Source of the DNA: Acetobacteraceae bacterium
GTDB lineage: Bacteria > Pseudomonadota > Alphaproteobacteria > Acetobacterales > Acetobacteraceae
DNA length: 7,564 nucleotides
Direction: 5' to 3'
Assembly: GCA_947476855.1 (NCBI GenBank)
Contig: CANJSR010000238.1
Span: 1-7,564 of the forward strand
Both the position numbers and the translations under genes were made by a program. The notes beneath the pieces were generated by a model. The model was given only the letters and a program-made list of their open reading frames with translations, did no database searches and had not been told where the DNA came from. The stretch's first letter is position 1, and the number at the start of each line of letters is the position of its first letter. Below are positions 1 through 5,691 of the stretch, piece by piece.

Positions 1-6
1 CGGCCC

Positions 7-966
7 ATGGCGGTCTATACCGAAGTCACGGATGACGCGCTCGCGGCCTTCCTGACCGAGTACGACATCGGCACGATGGTGGCGTTCCGCGGCATCGCCG
101 AGGGCGTGGAGAACTCCAACTACGCGCTCCGCACCACGTCGAACGACTATATCCTCACATTGTATGAGCGGCGTGTTGATCCCGCCGACCTGCCCTGGTT
201 CCTCGGCCTGATGGAGCATCTGGCGGCGCGTGGCGTCGTCTGTCCGCAGCCGGTGCGCGGGCGGGATGGGCAGGCACTGCGGCATCTGGCGGGACGGCAT
301 GCCGCGATCACGACCTTTCTGCCGGGCGTCTGGCCCCGCCGCGTGCGGCAGGAGCATTGCGGGCCGGTGGGCGCCGCCTTGGCCGCCCTGCATCTGGCGG
401 GTGCGGACTTCGCCCCGACACGGCGCAATGCCCTGGGCCCGGATGACTGGGCGCCGCTGCTGGAACGGTCGCGCGCCCGGGGGGATGAGGTGCAGGCGGG
501 CCTGATGGCCGATCTGGACCGGGCGATGGCGGGGATTCTGGCCGCCTGGCCGAAGGATTTGCCGGTCGGGCACATCCATGCCGACCTGTTCCCCGACAAC
601 GTATTCTTCCTCGACAGCCACCTGTCAGGCCTGATCGACTTCTTCTTCGCGGCCACCGACCTGCTGGCCTATGACGTGGCGATCTGCCTGAACGCCTGGT
701 GTTTCGAGGCTGATTTCTCCTTCAACGTCACCAAGGCGCGGGCCTTGCTGTCGGCCTATGACGCGGTGCGTCCGCTGTCGCCGGCGGAGCGGGCGGCCCT
801 GCCGGTGCTGTGCCAGGGGGCGGCGCTACGCTTCCTGCTGACGCGGTTGTATGACTGGCTGAACACCCCGCCGGGCGCGCTGGTCACGCGCAAGGACCCG
901 ATGGAGTATCTGCGGCGCCTCCGGTTCCATCTGTCCGCACGGGATGAGCACGCCTATGGAATTTGA
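7..966 (+). CDS. thrB: Homoserine kinase ThrB (APH-like fold)
   Basis: Phosphorylates L-homoserine to O-phosphohomoserine with ATP, the step before threonine synthase, in the cytoplasm. The 319-residue length and the N-terminus (MAVYTEVTDD) match the alphaproteobacterial ThrB type, which belongs to the aminoglycoside phosphotransferase/choline kinase fold and not to the GHMP kinases. Visible motifs: a Gly/Asn-rich nucleotide-binding segment at residues 29-41 (GIAEGVENSNYAL); the catalytic Brenner loop H191-A-D193-L-F-P-D-N198; and the metal-binding Asp in L-I-D211-F. The segment NALGPDDW at 141-148 is also typical of the family. The start lies six bases from the window edge, so its ribosome binding site and promoter are mostly out of view. 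The stop codon lies inside the start region of rnhA (23-nt overlap), so the two are almost certainly cotranscribed and may be translationally coupled. No key residue is missing. Confidence 0.96.
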   Translation: MAVYTEVTDDALAAFLTEYDIGTMVAFRGIAEGVENSNYALRTTSNDYILTLYERRVDPADLPWFLGLMEHLAARGVVCPQPVRGRDGQALRHLAGRHAAITTFLPGVWPRRVRQEHCGPVGAALAALHLAGADFAPTRRNALGPDDWAPLLERSRARGDEVQAGLMADLDRAMAGILAAWPKDLPVGHIHADLFPDNVFFLDSHLSGLIDFFFAATDLLAYDVAICLNAWCFEADFSFNVTKARALLSAYDAVRPLSPAERAALPVLCQGAALRFLLTRLYDWLNTPPGALVTRKDPMEYLRRLRFHLSARDEHAYGI

Positions 967-1492
967 GGATGTCGTCGTCTCCCTGCCGACGGACCCCCAG
1001 CATCTGGTGGAGATCTGGACGGATGGCGGCTGCAAGCCCAACCCGGGACCAGGCGGCTGGGGCGCGATCATGGTGTTCCGCGGGGTGGAGCGGGAGATGT
1101 CCGGCTTCGACAAGGACACGACCAACAACCGGATGGAACTGACGGCGGCGGCCTCGGCGCTGGAGGCGTTGAAGCGGCCGTGCCAGGTGCGGGTCTATAC
1201 GGACAGTGAATACCTGAAGAACGGCATCACCCGCTGGCACCAGGGCTGGGTGCGGAAGAACTGGCGCAACGCCAATGGCGATCCGGTGAAGAACATGGAT
1301 CTGTGGCAGCGCATCCTGGACGTCTGCAAGATCCACAAGGTCGAGTGGCAGTGGATCCGCAGCCATATCGGCATCCCGCTGAACGAGCGGGCCGACAAGC
1401 TGGCGACCGCGGCGCGGAATGAGGGGATGGCGCTGATGAGCCAAGGCGGGGCGGGCCAGGGGCGGAAGCCAAGGGCCTCCGCCGCCTCCTGA
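944..1492 (+). CDS. rnhA: Ribonuclease HI
   Basis: Cuts the RNA strand of RNA-DNA hybrids (R-loops, Okazaki primers) using two metal ions. All catalytic residues of bacterial RNase HI can be aligned: D27 in WTDGGCKPNPGPGGWG (25-40), E65 in NNRMEL (61-66), D87 in YTDSEYL (85-91), H141 in SHIG and D151 in NERADKLA. The H-to-D spacing of 10 equals that of E. coli H124/D134. The basic W-rich handle at 98-109 is present, so this is the type I enzyme with the substrate-binding protrusion. At 182 residues it is longer than E. coli RNase HI (155) because of about 20 extra N-terminal residues and a short Gly/Arg/Ser-rich tail. The start is uncertain: ATG at 944 and in-frame ATG at 956 both overlap the end of thrB, and neither has a strong Shine-Dalgarno, which suggests coupling to thrB translation. 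It converges on the nitroreductase gene with 9 bp between stops. Confidence 0.96.
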   Translation: MSTPMEFEDVVVSLPTDPQHLVEIWTDGGCKPNPGPGGWGAIMVFRGVEREMSGFDKDTTNNRMELTAAASALEALKRPCQVRVYTDSEYLKNGITRWHQGWVRKNWRNANGDPVKNMDLWQRILDVCKIHKVEWQWIRSHIGIPLNERADKLATAARNEGMALMSQGGAGQGRKPRASAAS

Positions 1493-1501
1493 CCCGGACG
1501 G

Positions 1502-2329
1502 TTACTTCAGCCCGAAGCCGAGATTGGCCAGGGCTTCCCGCATCCGGTCGCGACCCGTCAGCGAAGACGTGTCCTTCATCCGGGCGGTGGCCTGGGCGGT
1601 CCAGTCCTGCTCCTTCATCCCCTGCTCACGCATGTAGTCGCGGGCGACGCCGTTATAGGCCTCGATCGCGTCACGCTTGAGCGCCGCATCATATTGTTCC
1701 TCATGCAGCACGATGTTGCGCGGGAGACGCGGCTTGATGCCGGTTTCCTTGGCCGGATCGGGGTAGCCCACCGACATGCCGAACACCGCGAAGACGTTGG
1801 GCGGCAAGGCCAGTTCGGCCGCGACCTTTTCCGGCAGGTTCCGCATGGCGCCGATATAGACACCGCCCAGGCCCAGCGACTCCGCCGCCACCAGGGCGTT
1901 CTGCGCTGCCAGCGCGGCGTCCACGATGCCCAGGATGAAGCCTTCCAGGTACTGCGTGCCCTCGACCCGCAACTGCCGGTCGGCGGCGATCGCGTCGATG
2001 CGCGACAGATCGGCGAGCCACACCAGCAGCAGCGGCGCGTCGCGGATGAACTGCTGCTTGCCGGCCAGGTCCGCGATGCGGGACTTCCGCTCGGGGTCGC
2101 GCACCGCCACCACGCTCCAGACCTGGAGGTTGGAGGAGGTGGAGGCCGACTGCGCCGCGGCGACCAGCAGTTCCAGCGTGCCATCGGGCAGGGCGTCGGG
2201 CAGGAACCCGCGCACCGAGCGGTGGGAGAGCATCGTTTCCAGCACGGCGTTCCACTGGGCGGGGGGCTGGGTCCCCGGCTCCCGGTTGCGCTGCATCAGC
2301 AGGGTCTGCGCGGCGTTGTCCTGAGGCAA
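1502..2329 (-). CDS. Nitroreductase-family (NfsA/Frp-like) NAD(P)H:flavin oxidoreductase
   Basis: FMN-dependent oxidoreductase of the nitroreductase superfamily, probably cytoplasmic and dimeric; members reduce nitro compounds, quinones or free flavin with NAD(P)H. Landmarks in the 275-residue product: the FMN-phosphate-binding HRSVRGF at 36-42, QSASTSSNLQ at 60-69 (the family's QxxP/S-S-SxNxQ region), the helix AAESLGLGGVYIGAMRN at 148-164, and FGMSVGYPDP at 183-192. The long C-terminal part after residue 190 (PRLPRNIVLHEEQYD and on) resembles the NfsA/Frp subgroup rather than NfsB. The start is TTG at 2327-2329: GGGAGA (minus strand, 2340-2335) sits 5 nt upstream, whereas the first in-frame ATG (2296, residue 12) has no Shine-Dalgarno. 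Its promoter must lie in the 370-bp gap to the right, which holds a CRP-like palindrome. The physiological substrate cannot be told from sequence. Confidence 0.92.
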   Translation of the reverse strand: MPQDNAAQTLLMQRNREPGTQPPAQWNAVLETMLSHRSVRGFLPDALPDGTLELLVAAAQSASTSSNLQVWSVVAVRDPERKSRIADLAGKQQFIRDAPLLLVWLADLSRIDAIAADRQLRVEGTQYLEGFILGIVDAALAAQNALVAAESLGLGGVYIGAMRNLPEKVAAELALPPNVFAVFGMSVGYPDPAKETGIKPRLPRNIVLHEEQYDAALKRDAIEAYNGVARDYMREQGMKEQDWTAQATARMKDTSSLTGRDRMREALANLGFGLK

Positions 2330-2334
2330 GGTCG

Positions 2335-2340
2335 TCTCCC
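2335..2340 (-). promoter_or_regulatory. Shine-Dalgarno supporting a TTG start
   Basis: GGGAGA on the minus strand, 5 nt before the TTG codon at 2329. It decides the nitroreductase start in favour of TTG over the internal ATG 33 nt downstream, which lacks a purine-rich element. Confidence 0.6.
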
Positions 2341-2346
2341 GTCGAG

Positions 2347-2367
2347 GATGGATTGCGAGGATCCATC
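2347..2367. promoter_or_regulatory. Inverted repeat upstream of nitroreductase, possible operator
   Basis: GATGGAT (2347-2353) and ATCCATC (2361-2367) form a perfect 7-bp inverted repeat with a 7-nt spacer. It sits 17 bp before the nitroreductase TTG and just upstream of its Shine-Dalgarno. It could be a regulator half-site pair or a leader hairpin. It is short enough to arise by chance. Confidence 0.25.
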
Positions 2368-2462
2368 ATCCGGGACAGCGGTCCGGCGCGCAATCGGGGG
2401 GGCTTGCCGGATGGTATCGCACCCAAGGGGACAGACGTCCGACAAAACGCGCCGGCCCCCGG

Positions 2463-2468
2463 ATTATC
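2463..2468 (-). promoter_or_regulatory. Possible -10 element (GATAAT) of the nitroreductase promoter
   Basis: On the minus strand 2468-2463 reads GATAAT, five of six bases of the sigma-70 -10 consensus, in an otherwise GC-rich stretch. It lies about 135 nt before the nitroreductase start. No good -35 is seen at 16-18 bp; that position is occupied by the CRP-like palindrome. Confidence 0.25.
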
Positions 2469-2477
2469 GCGCGAAAC

Positions 2478-2495
2478 CTGTGAACCAGATCACAG
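2478..2495. promoter_or_regulatory. CRP/FNR-family-like palindromic operator
   Basis: CTGTGA-ACCAGA-TCACAG is a perfect 6-bp inverted repeat with a 6-nt spacer. It contains the exact TGTGA-N6-TCACA core recognised by E. coli-type CRP. It could control the leftward nitroreductase (it overlaps the -35 zone of the GATAAT element) or a rightward transcript ending at 2631. That a CRP-like protein of this organism uses this sequence is inferred, not shown. Confidence 0.5.
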
Positions 2496-2499
2496 TCCG

Positions 2500-2631
2500 G
2501 GGCGTCCGGCGGTGCCAGTTTATTGCCGGCCGTCGCTACCCCAACTGTGGCGGCGGCCATGGGTCTCCATGGCCCAGGTCAACCCGGACCATCCTTTGGC
2601 TCGATCATTTCGATGATCGAGCCATTTTTTT
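2500..2631 (+). ncRNA. Candidate small RNA ending at an orphan terminator
   Basis: A strong rightward intrinsic terminator (2597-2631) has no rightward gene before it nearer than rnhA, which ends 1.1 kb upstream beyond an opposing gene. The preceding 100 nt can fold into GC-rich hairpins (2528-2536 with 2550-2558, or 2555-2562 with 2567-2574). This suggests a short structured transcript started near the CRP-like site at 2478-2495. The 5' end given here is a guess: the only -10-like candidate is an AT-rich TTTATT around 2519-2524, and no clear -35 is visible. I recognise no Rfam-type family. The terminator could instead simply block antisense transcription into the glycosyltransferase gene. 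Confidence 0.25.
2597..2631 (+). terminator. Intrinsic terminator with TTCG tetraloop, plus-strand direction
   Basis: GGCTCGATCAT (2598-2608), loop TTCG (2609-2612) and ATGATCGAGCC (2613-2623) form a perfect 11-bp stem; T2597-A2624 makes a twelfth pair. Seven T residues follow at 2625-2631. UUCG is a stabilising tetraloop in RNA. On the minus strand the hairpin is followed by AAAGGATGG rather than a U-tract, so it works rightward only. Confidence 0.85.
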
Positions 2632-2699
2632 GGCCCGGCGCGACCGGCGCCGCAAGGGACCGACCATCATCGACCCTGGCCCTGGGGCACGATGTCCGC

Positions 2700-4022
2700 T
2701 TACGGCCAGGCGGCTTCATCCTCGGGTATCTCATGGCCCGCGAGCGTGGCGTCGCAGGCGGCGCGGGCCCGTTCGGCGCTGGGGAAGACGCGGATGCGGC
2801 CCAGCGGATCGGTCAGGAACAGCGGGTCGATCCCGCCGGCGGCATCGCCGCGCAGGCCGGCGAGCCAGGTCCCAGCCCCCGCGGCCGCATCGCGGAACAC
2901 AAGCGACCGGCCATCCGAGCGCTGCCACGCATCCGCCCCTTGCGCCACCCAGGCGATCTCGGCCTCCGGCATCGGTGCTGCGGGCACTGGCGGTTCGGCC
3001 AGCACCGGCGCCGGCGTAACGGGCCCCAGCGTAACGGGCCCGGGCCCGGGCCCGGGCGGCGCCACAGGAGCCGCTTCGGCCACGGGTGTCGCGGCCGATG
3101 GCGCAACCGGCGTGACGACCGGCGGGGCAACGGGCCCGCGATCCTCGGCCGGCACATACAGCTTCCGCGTCTCCAGCATCGCCGGCAGGGCGCCGGGGCC
3201 ATCGCGCAGGATGCCGTCGATCATGTCGTACAGGCGGCTGCCCGGTTCGGCCAAATCCAGCATCATCTTGAAATAGTTCAGATAGAGCGGAAAATGCCCG
3301 GACACCATCGTGCCGGCGCGTTGCCCATACAGGTGCTTCCAGTTCCAGGTGCCGTCGATGATCTCGCGGATCGTATCGAATTTCGGGCCATGGAAATGGA
3401 AGATCGCCGCGTCGGGGTTGAAGTGCCAGTAAGGTTTCCAGTTGTAGCCCGGGTCCAGGCGGTCCCACATGTTCTTGTAGAGAGTGTTGTAGACGGGCTG
3501 GTCATTGAACGCGCCGTTCGCCGGGTCGTGGAACCGTTCCTCGATATGCCCGCGCAGGCGAAGGTAGTCTGCCCGCAGCGCCGGGATGTTCATCACCATG
3601 ACGCCGGAGTTGAAATAGCTCCAATCCTCCTTGTCGAACTCCGGCGCGCAGGCGAAGAAGCGCGGCCGGACCGCGGTCAGGTCGATCGGCTTCAGGAACA
3701 CGACGTCGATGTCGGTGTACAGGACGAACTCGTCCTCGCATTCGATGTTACAGATTTCCGTCCGCAGCCAGTGCCCCTCCAGCGGCGCCGGATACCATCC
3801 CGCCTGGATCGCCTTACGCATCGTGGCCTCGTAGCTCAGGCGCACATCGATGACGGTGACGCCCTGCGCCTCCATCCATTGCGTGAAGGCGTTGCGGTTG
3901 CCGTGATACAGCATGTGCGGGCGGAGGTTCGTGAACCGCCTGGCGCTGGTGACCGCCAGCTTGGCCAGGTCCCCAAGGTCGAGCCTGGTCCCGCCTTCAT
4001 TCAATCCGAAATACCATTTCAT
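2700..4022 (-). CDS. GT8-like glycosyltransferase with Pro-rich linker and C-terminal tail
   Basis: Predicted nucleotide-sugar glycosyltransferase with GT-A fold, resembling family 8. Numbered from ATG 4022 (440 aa): N-terminal strand MKWYFGLNEGG (1-11); metal-binding DxD in YTDIDVVF (D104, D106); FNSGVMVMN (137-145); DQPVYN (174-179); and HFHGPK (209-214), matching the late His/Gly motif of GT8 enzymes. No signal peptide or membrane segment is seen, so it is probably cytosolic. Donor and acceptor are unknown. The catalytic domain ends near 290. A Pro/Ala/Val linker (about 297-352) and an acidic, unrecognised tail (353-440) follow. The frame continues upstream to a TTG at 4073 and an ATG at 4049, but neither has a Shine-Dalgarno. 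ATG 4022 has a G-tract 8 nt upstream and begins at the conserved strand. The gene stands alone, divergent from the MmgE/PrpD gene, with no visible polysaccharide cluster. Confidence 0.85.
   Translation of the reverse strand: MKWYFGLNEGGTRLDLGDLAKLAVTSARRFTNLRPHMLYHGNRNAFTQWMEAQGVTVIDVRLSYEATMRKAIQAGWYPAPLEGHWLRTEICNIECEDEFVLYTDIDVVFLKPIDLTAVRPRFFACAPEFDKEDWSYFNSGVMVMNIPALRADYLRLRGHIEERFHDPANGAFNDQPVYNTLYKNMWDRLDPGYNWKPYWHFNPDAAIFHFHGPKFDTIREIIDGTWNWKHLYGQRAGTMVSGHFPLYLNYFKMMLDLAEPGSRLYDMIDGILRDGPGALPAMLETRKLYVPAEDRGPVAPPVVTPVAPSAATPVAEAAPVAPPGPGPGPVTLGPVTPAPVLAEPPVPAAPMPEAEIAWVAQGADAWQRSDGRSLVFRDAAAGAGTWLAGLRGDAAGGIDPLFLTDPLGRIRVFPSAERARAACDATLAGHEIPEDEAAWP
3014..3056. repeat. Slippage-prone tandem repeats inside the glycosyltransferase linker
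   Basis: GCGTAACGGGCCC occurs at 3014-3026 and again at 3029-3041 (15-bp period, five codons). It runs into three GGGCCC units plus GGG (3036-3056). The hexamer encodes Gly-Pro on the coding strand. Both periods are multiples of three, so copy-number changes would keep the reading frame. Confidence 0.7.
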
Positions 4023-4090
4023 CCAGGACACCCCCCGCGTCACCCGCATCCAGGCGGAGAGCGGACCAATCAAACACAGATCATCAAGCG

Positions 4091-4146
4091 CGGATCATGA
4101 AGCAGGAGCCGCGGCCGACGACAATCAGCGGCTTTCATGATATCCG
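4091..4146. promoter_or_regulatory. Large bulged inverted repeat in a divergent promoter region
   Basis: ATCATGAA (4094-4101) is exactly complementary to TTCATGAT (4134-4141). AGCCGC (4107-4112) is exactly complementary to GCGGCT (4128-4133). Outside, CGG (4091-4093) pairs with CCG (4144-4146). Together this makes a 17-bp stem with a 5-nt bulge on the left, a 2-nt bulge on the right and a 15-nt loop. It lies 69 bp from the glycosyltransferase start and 82 bp from the MmgE/PrpD start. No U-tract follows, so it is not an intrinsic terminator. It could be a leader RNA structure for either gene or a double operator, since each arm holds a TCATGA palindrome. Confidence 0.5.
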
Positions 4147-4187
4147 AAGGACACTGTCCAACCAAGCAACCAATTGTGCCGCCGCCG

Positions 4188-4223
4188 GGTCCGGTATCGG
4201 GGCCGGGGCGGACCGGGAAGGAA
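4188..4223 (+). promoter_or_regulatory. Leader hairpin abutting the Shine-Dalgarno of the MmgE/PrpD gene
   Basis: GGTCCG (4188-4193) pairs with CGGACC (4209-4214), and CC (4185-4186) can add two pairs with GG (4216-4217) past one mismatch. The Shine-Dalgarno AAGGAA (4218-4223) starts right after, 5 nt before ATG 4229. This Shine-Dalgarno is what selects 4229 over the upstream in-frame ATG 4097. A regulatory role for the hairpin is only a possibility in DNA this GC-rich. Confidence 0.35.
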
Positions 4224-4228
4224 CCACG

Positions 4229-5593
4229 ATGACCCAGGACCCCGCCTTCGACCTGGCCAACCATGTTGCCCGCACGCAATGGTCTGACCTGCCGGCCTCG
4301 GCCATCGCCGCCACCGTGCGCGATATCACCGACACCTTCGGCTGCATGCTGGGCGGCACCGCGGCCCCCGGCATCGACGACATGTATGCCCTGTATGACG
4401 ACTGGGGCGGCCGGCCCGAGGCCCGGGTGATGCTGCGCGGCCGCGACCTGCCCGCTCCGGCCGCGGCCATGATGAACGCCGCGATGGGCCACGCGCTCGA
4501 CTTCGACGACACGCACGACACCGCGGGCTCCATCCATCCCGGCGTGTCCGTGCTGGCGGCCGGCCTCGCGATGGCCGACCGGATCGGCGGAGTCTCCGGC
4601 CGCGACCTCATCCTCGCGATCACGCTGGGCCTCGACGTGTCGTGCCGGATCGCGCTGGCCTCGACCCTCGATCGCGGCTGGCACCGCACCGCCGCCATCG
4701 GGATTTTCGGCGCCACCGCCACCGTCGGCAAGCTGATCGGGCTGGATGGCGAGCAGATGCGCCACGCTTTGGGCGCCGCCTTCAGCCAGGCCGCCGGCAA
4801 CCGGCAATGCATCCTGGACAGCGCGCTGACCAAGCGGTTCCAGGCCGGCCAGGCCGCGAGCGGCGGCGTGCTCTCGGCCCTGCTGGCGCAGCGCGGCTTC
4901 ACCGGCGCGCACAATATCTTCAATGGCCGCTACGGGTTCCTGGAGCTGTACCAACCGAACGGCGCCGACGCCGCCCATCTGACCGCCGATCTCGGCCAGG
5001 CGTTCCGCGGCGAGGGGCTGAGCTTCAAGCCCTATCCCTGCGGCCGCCCCCTGCATGCCGCGATCGACGCCGCGCTGGCGGTCCGTTCGGCGCTGGGGAT
5101 CACCGGCGGCGACGACATCGCGGCGGTGACGATCACATCCGAACCGGCCGACCACGCCGACCAGTTCCAGGGCAGCCCCGCCAAGCGCCGCCCGACCCAG
5201 GTGGTGGAGGCACAGTTCGCCCAGCCCTTCCTCGTCGCCAACGCCCTGGTGCTGGGCCGCGTCGGCATCGGCGATGTCGGCGATCCGACCAACCCCGCGG
5301 TGCTGGCCGTGTCCGACCGGATCGAGGGTCAGGCCGCGCCCGGCAAGCCCAAGGGCTGGCTGAGCATCACCGCCCGCCACCGCGACGGCCGGACCGTGAC
5401 GATCGAGGCGACGGACCCCGTCGGCTCCCCGCAGAAGCCCCTGACCGCCGAACAGTCGGCCGCCAAGTTCCGCGACAATGCCGCCAACGCGCGGGTGGCC
5501 CCGGATGAGGCGACGGTCGCGCGGACCCTGGCGACGCTGGGTGACCTGGCCGGCGTGCAGGACGTCCGGGCGCTGCTGGCGCCGTTCGGGTGA
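4229..5593 (+). CDS. MmgE/PrpD family protein
   Basis: Member of the MmgE/PrpD superfamily, which includes 2-methylcitrate dehydratase, cis-aconitate decarboxylase and iminodisuccinate epimerase. Landmarks in the 454-residue product: RDITDTFGCMLGG (31-43), NAAMGHALDFDDTH (83-96) followed by SIHPG with H103, the helical-domain segment LTKRFQAGQAASGG (200-213), FNGRYGFLELY (231-241) and KPYPCGRPLH (267-276). These are conserved active-site regions of the family. It is slightly shorter than PrpD proper (about 480) and has no prpB/prpC/acnD neighbours, so I do not call it 2-methylcitrate dehydratase; the substrate is open. ATG 4229 has AAGGAA 5 nt upstream and starts where family alignments start. 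The frame is open 44 codons further to ATG 4097, but that stretch is low-complexity and covers the inverted repeat at 4091-4146. It appears monocistronic; the next gene begins 265 bp on. Confidence 0.92.
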   Translation: MTQDPAFDLANHVARTQWSDLPASAIAATVRDITDTFGCMLGGTAAPGIDDMYALYDDWGGRPEARVMLRGRDLPAPAAAMMNAAMGHALDFDDTHDTAGSIHPGVSVLAAGLAMADRIGGVSGRDLILAITLGLDVSCRIALASTLDRGWHRTAAIGIFGATATVGKLIGLDGEQMRHALGAAFSQAAGNRQCILDSALTKRFQAGQAASGGVLSALLAQRGFTGAHNIFNGRYGFLELYQPNGADAAHLTADLGQAFRGEGLSFKPYPCGRPLHAAIDAALAVRSALGITGGDDIAAVTITSEPADHADQFQGSPAKRRPTQVVEAQFAQPFLVANALVLGRVGIGDVGDPTNPAVLAVSDRIEGQAAPGKPKGWLSITARHRDGRTVTIEATDPVGSPQKPLTAEQSAAKFRDNAANARVAPDEATVARTLATLGDLAGVQDVRALLAPFG

Positions 5594-5691
5594 GGGGGGC
5601 CATCCACCCTCCCACTGGTCCTACCTGTGGCCTGGTCCCCTTCAGCAATCGGCGGACTGACCAGCCCCGGGAGGCGACCCCTGCTCATTTT

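Larger units (their letters stand above)
2330..2699. other. 370-bp intergenic region with regulatory and RNA-like signals
   Basis: No convincing protein gene lies between the nitroreductase start (2329) and the glycosyltransferase stop (2700); both flanking genes read leftward. In order it holds: a 7-bp inverted repeat close to the nitroreductase start; a GATAAT element on the minus strand (2468-2463) that could be a -10 box; a perfect CRP-type palindrome (2478-2495); two overlapping stem-loops (2528-2558 and 2555-2574); and a plus-strand intrinsic terminator (2597-2631). An 87-codon plus-strand frame starting with TTG at 2353 has no Shine-Dalgarno and ends inside the terminator hairpin, so I do not call it. 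I see no terminator for the leftward glycosyltransferase: GC-rich stems near 2637-2651 have no U-tract in that direction. Confidence 0.7.

Noticed and set aside
2353..2616. 87-codon rightward frame in the 2330-2699 gap as a small protein gene
   Set aside because: TTG start without Shine-Dalgarno, no recognisable sequence, and its stop codon falls inside the terminator hairpin.
1694..3019. Long rightward open frame opposite the nitroreductase gene
   Set aside because: Antisense shadow produced by high GC: composition is rich in His/Gln/Arg/Gly, it has no recognisable domain, and the opposite strand encodes a clear nitroreductase.
4023..4073. 17-residue N-terminal extension of the glycosyltransferase starting at TTG 4073 or ATG 4049
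   Set aside because: No Shine-Dalgarno for either; ATG 4022 precedes the first conserved strand directly.
2523..4100. 525-codon rightward open frame opposite the glycosyltransferase
   Set aside because: Low-complexity Arg/Gly-rich translation in the N-terminal half, no domain, and it passes through the terminator at 2597-2631; the minus strand has DxD and other GT motifs.
4097..4228. 44-codon N-terminal extension of the MmgE/PrpD protein
   Set aside because: No Shine-Dalgarno at ATG 4097, the extension resembles no family N-terminus and it overlaps the inverted repeat; ATG 4229 has AAGGAA at good spacing.
4070..5380. 436-codon leftward open frame opposite the MmgE/PrpD gene
   Set aside because: Antisense shadow; the plus strand shows conserved MmgE/PrpD motifs throughout.
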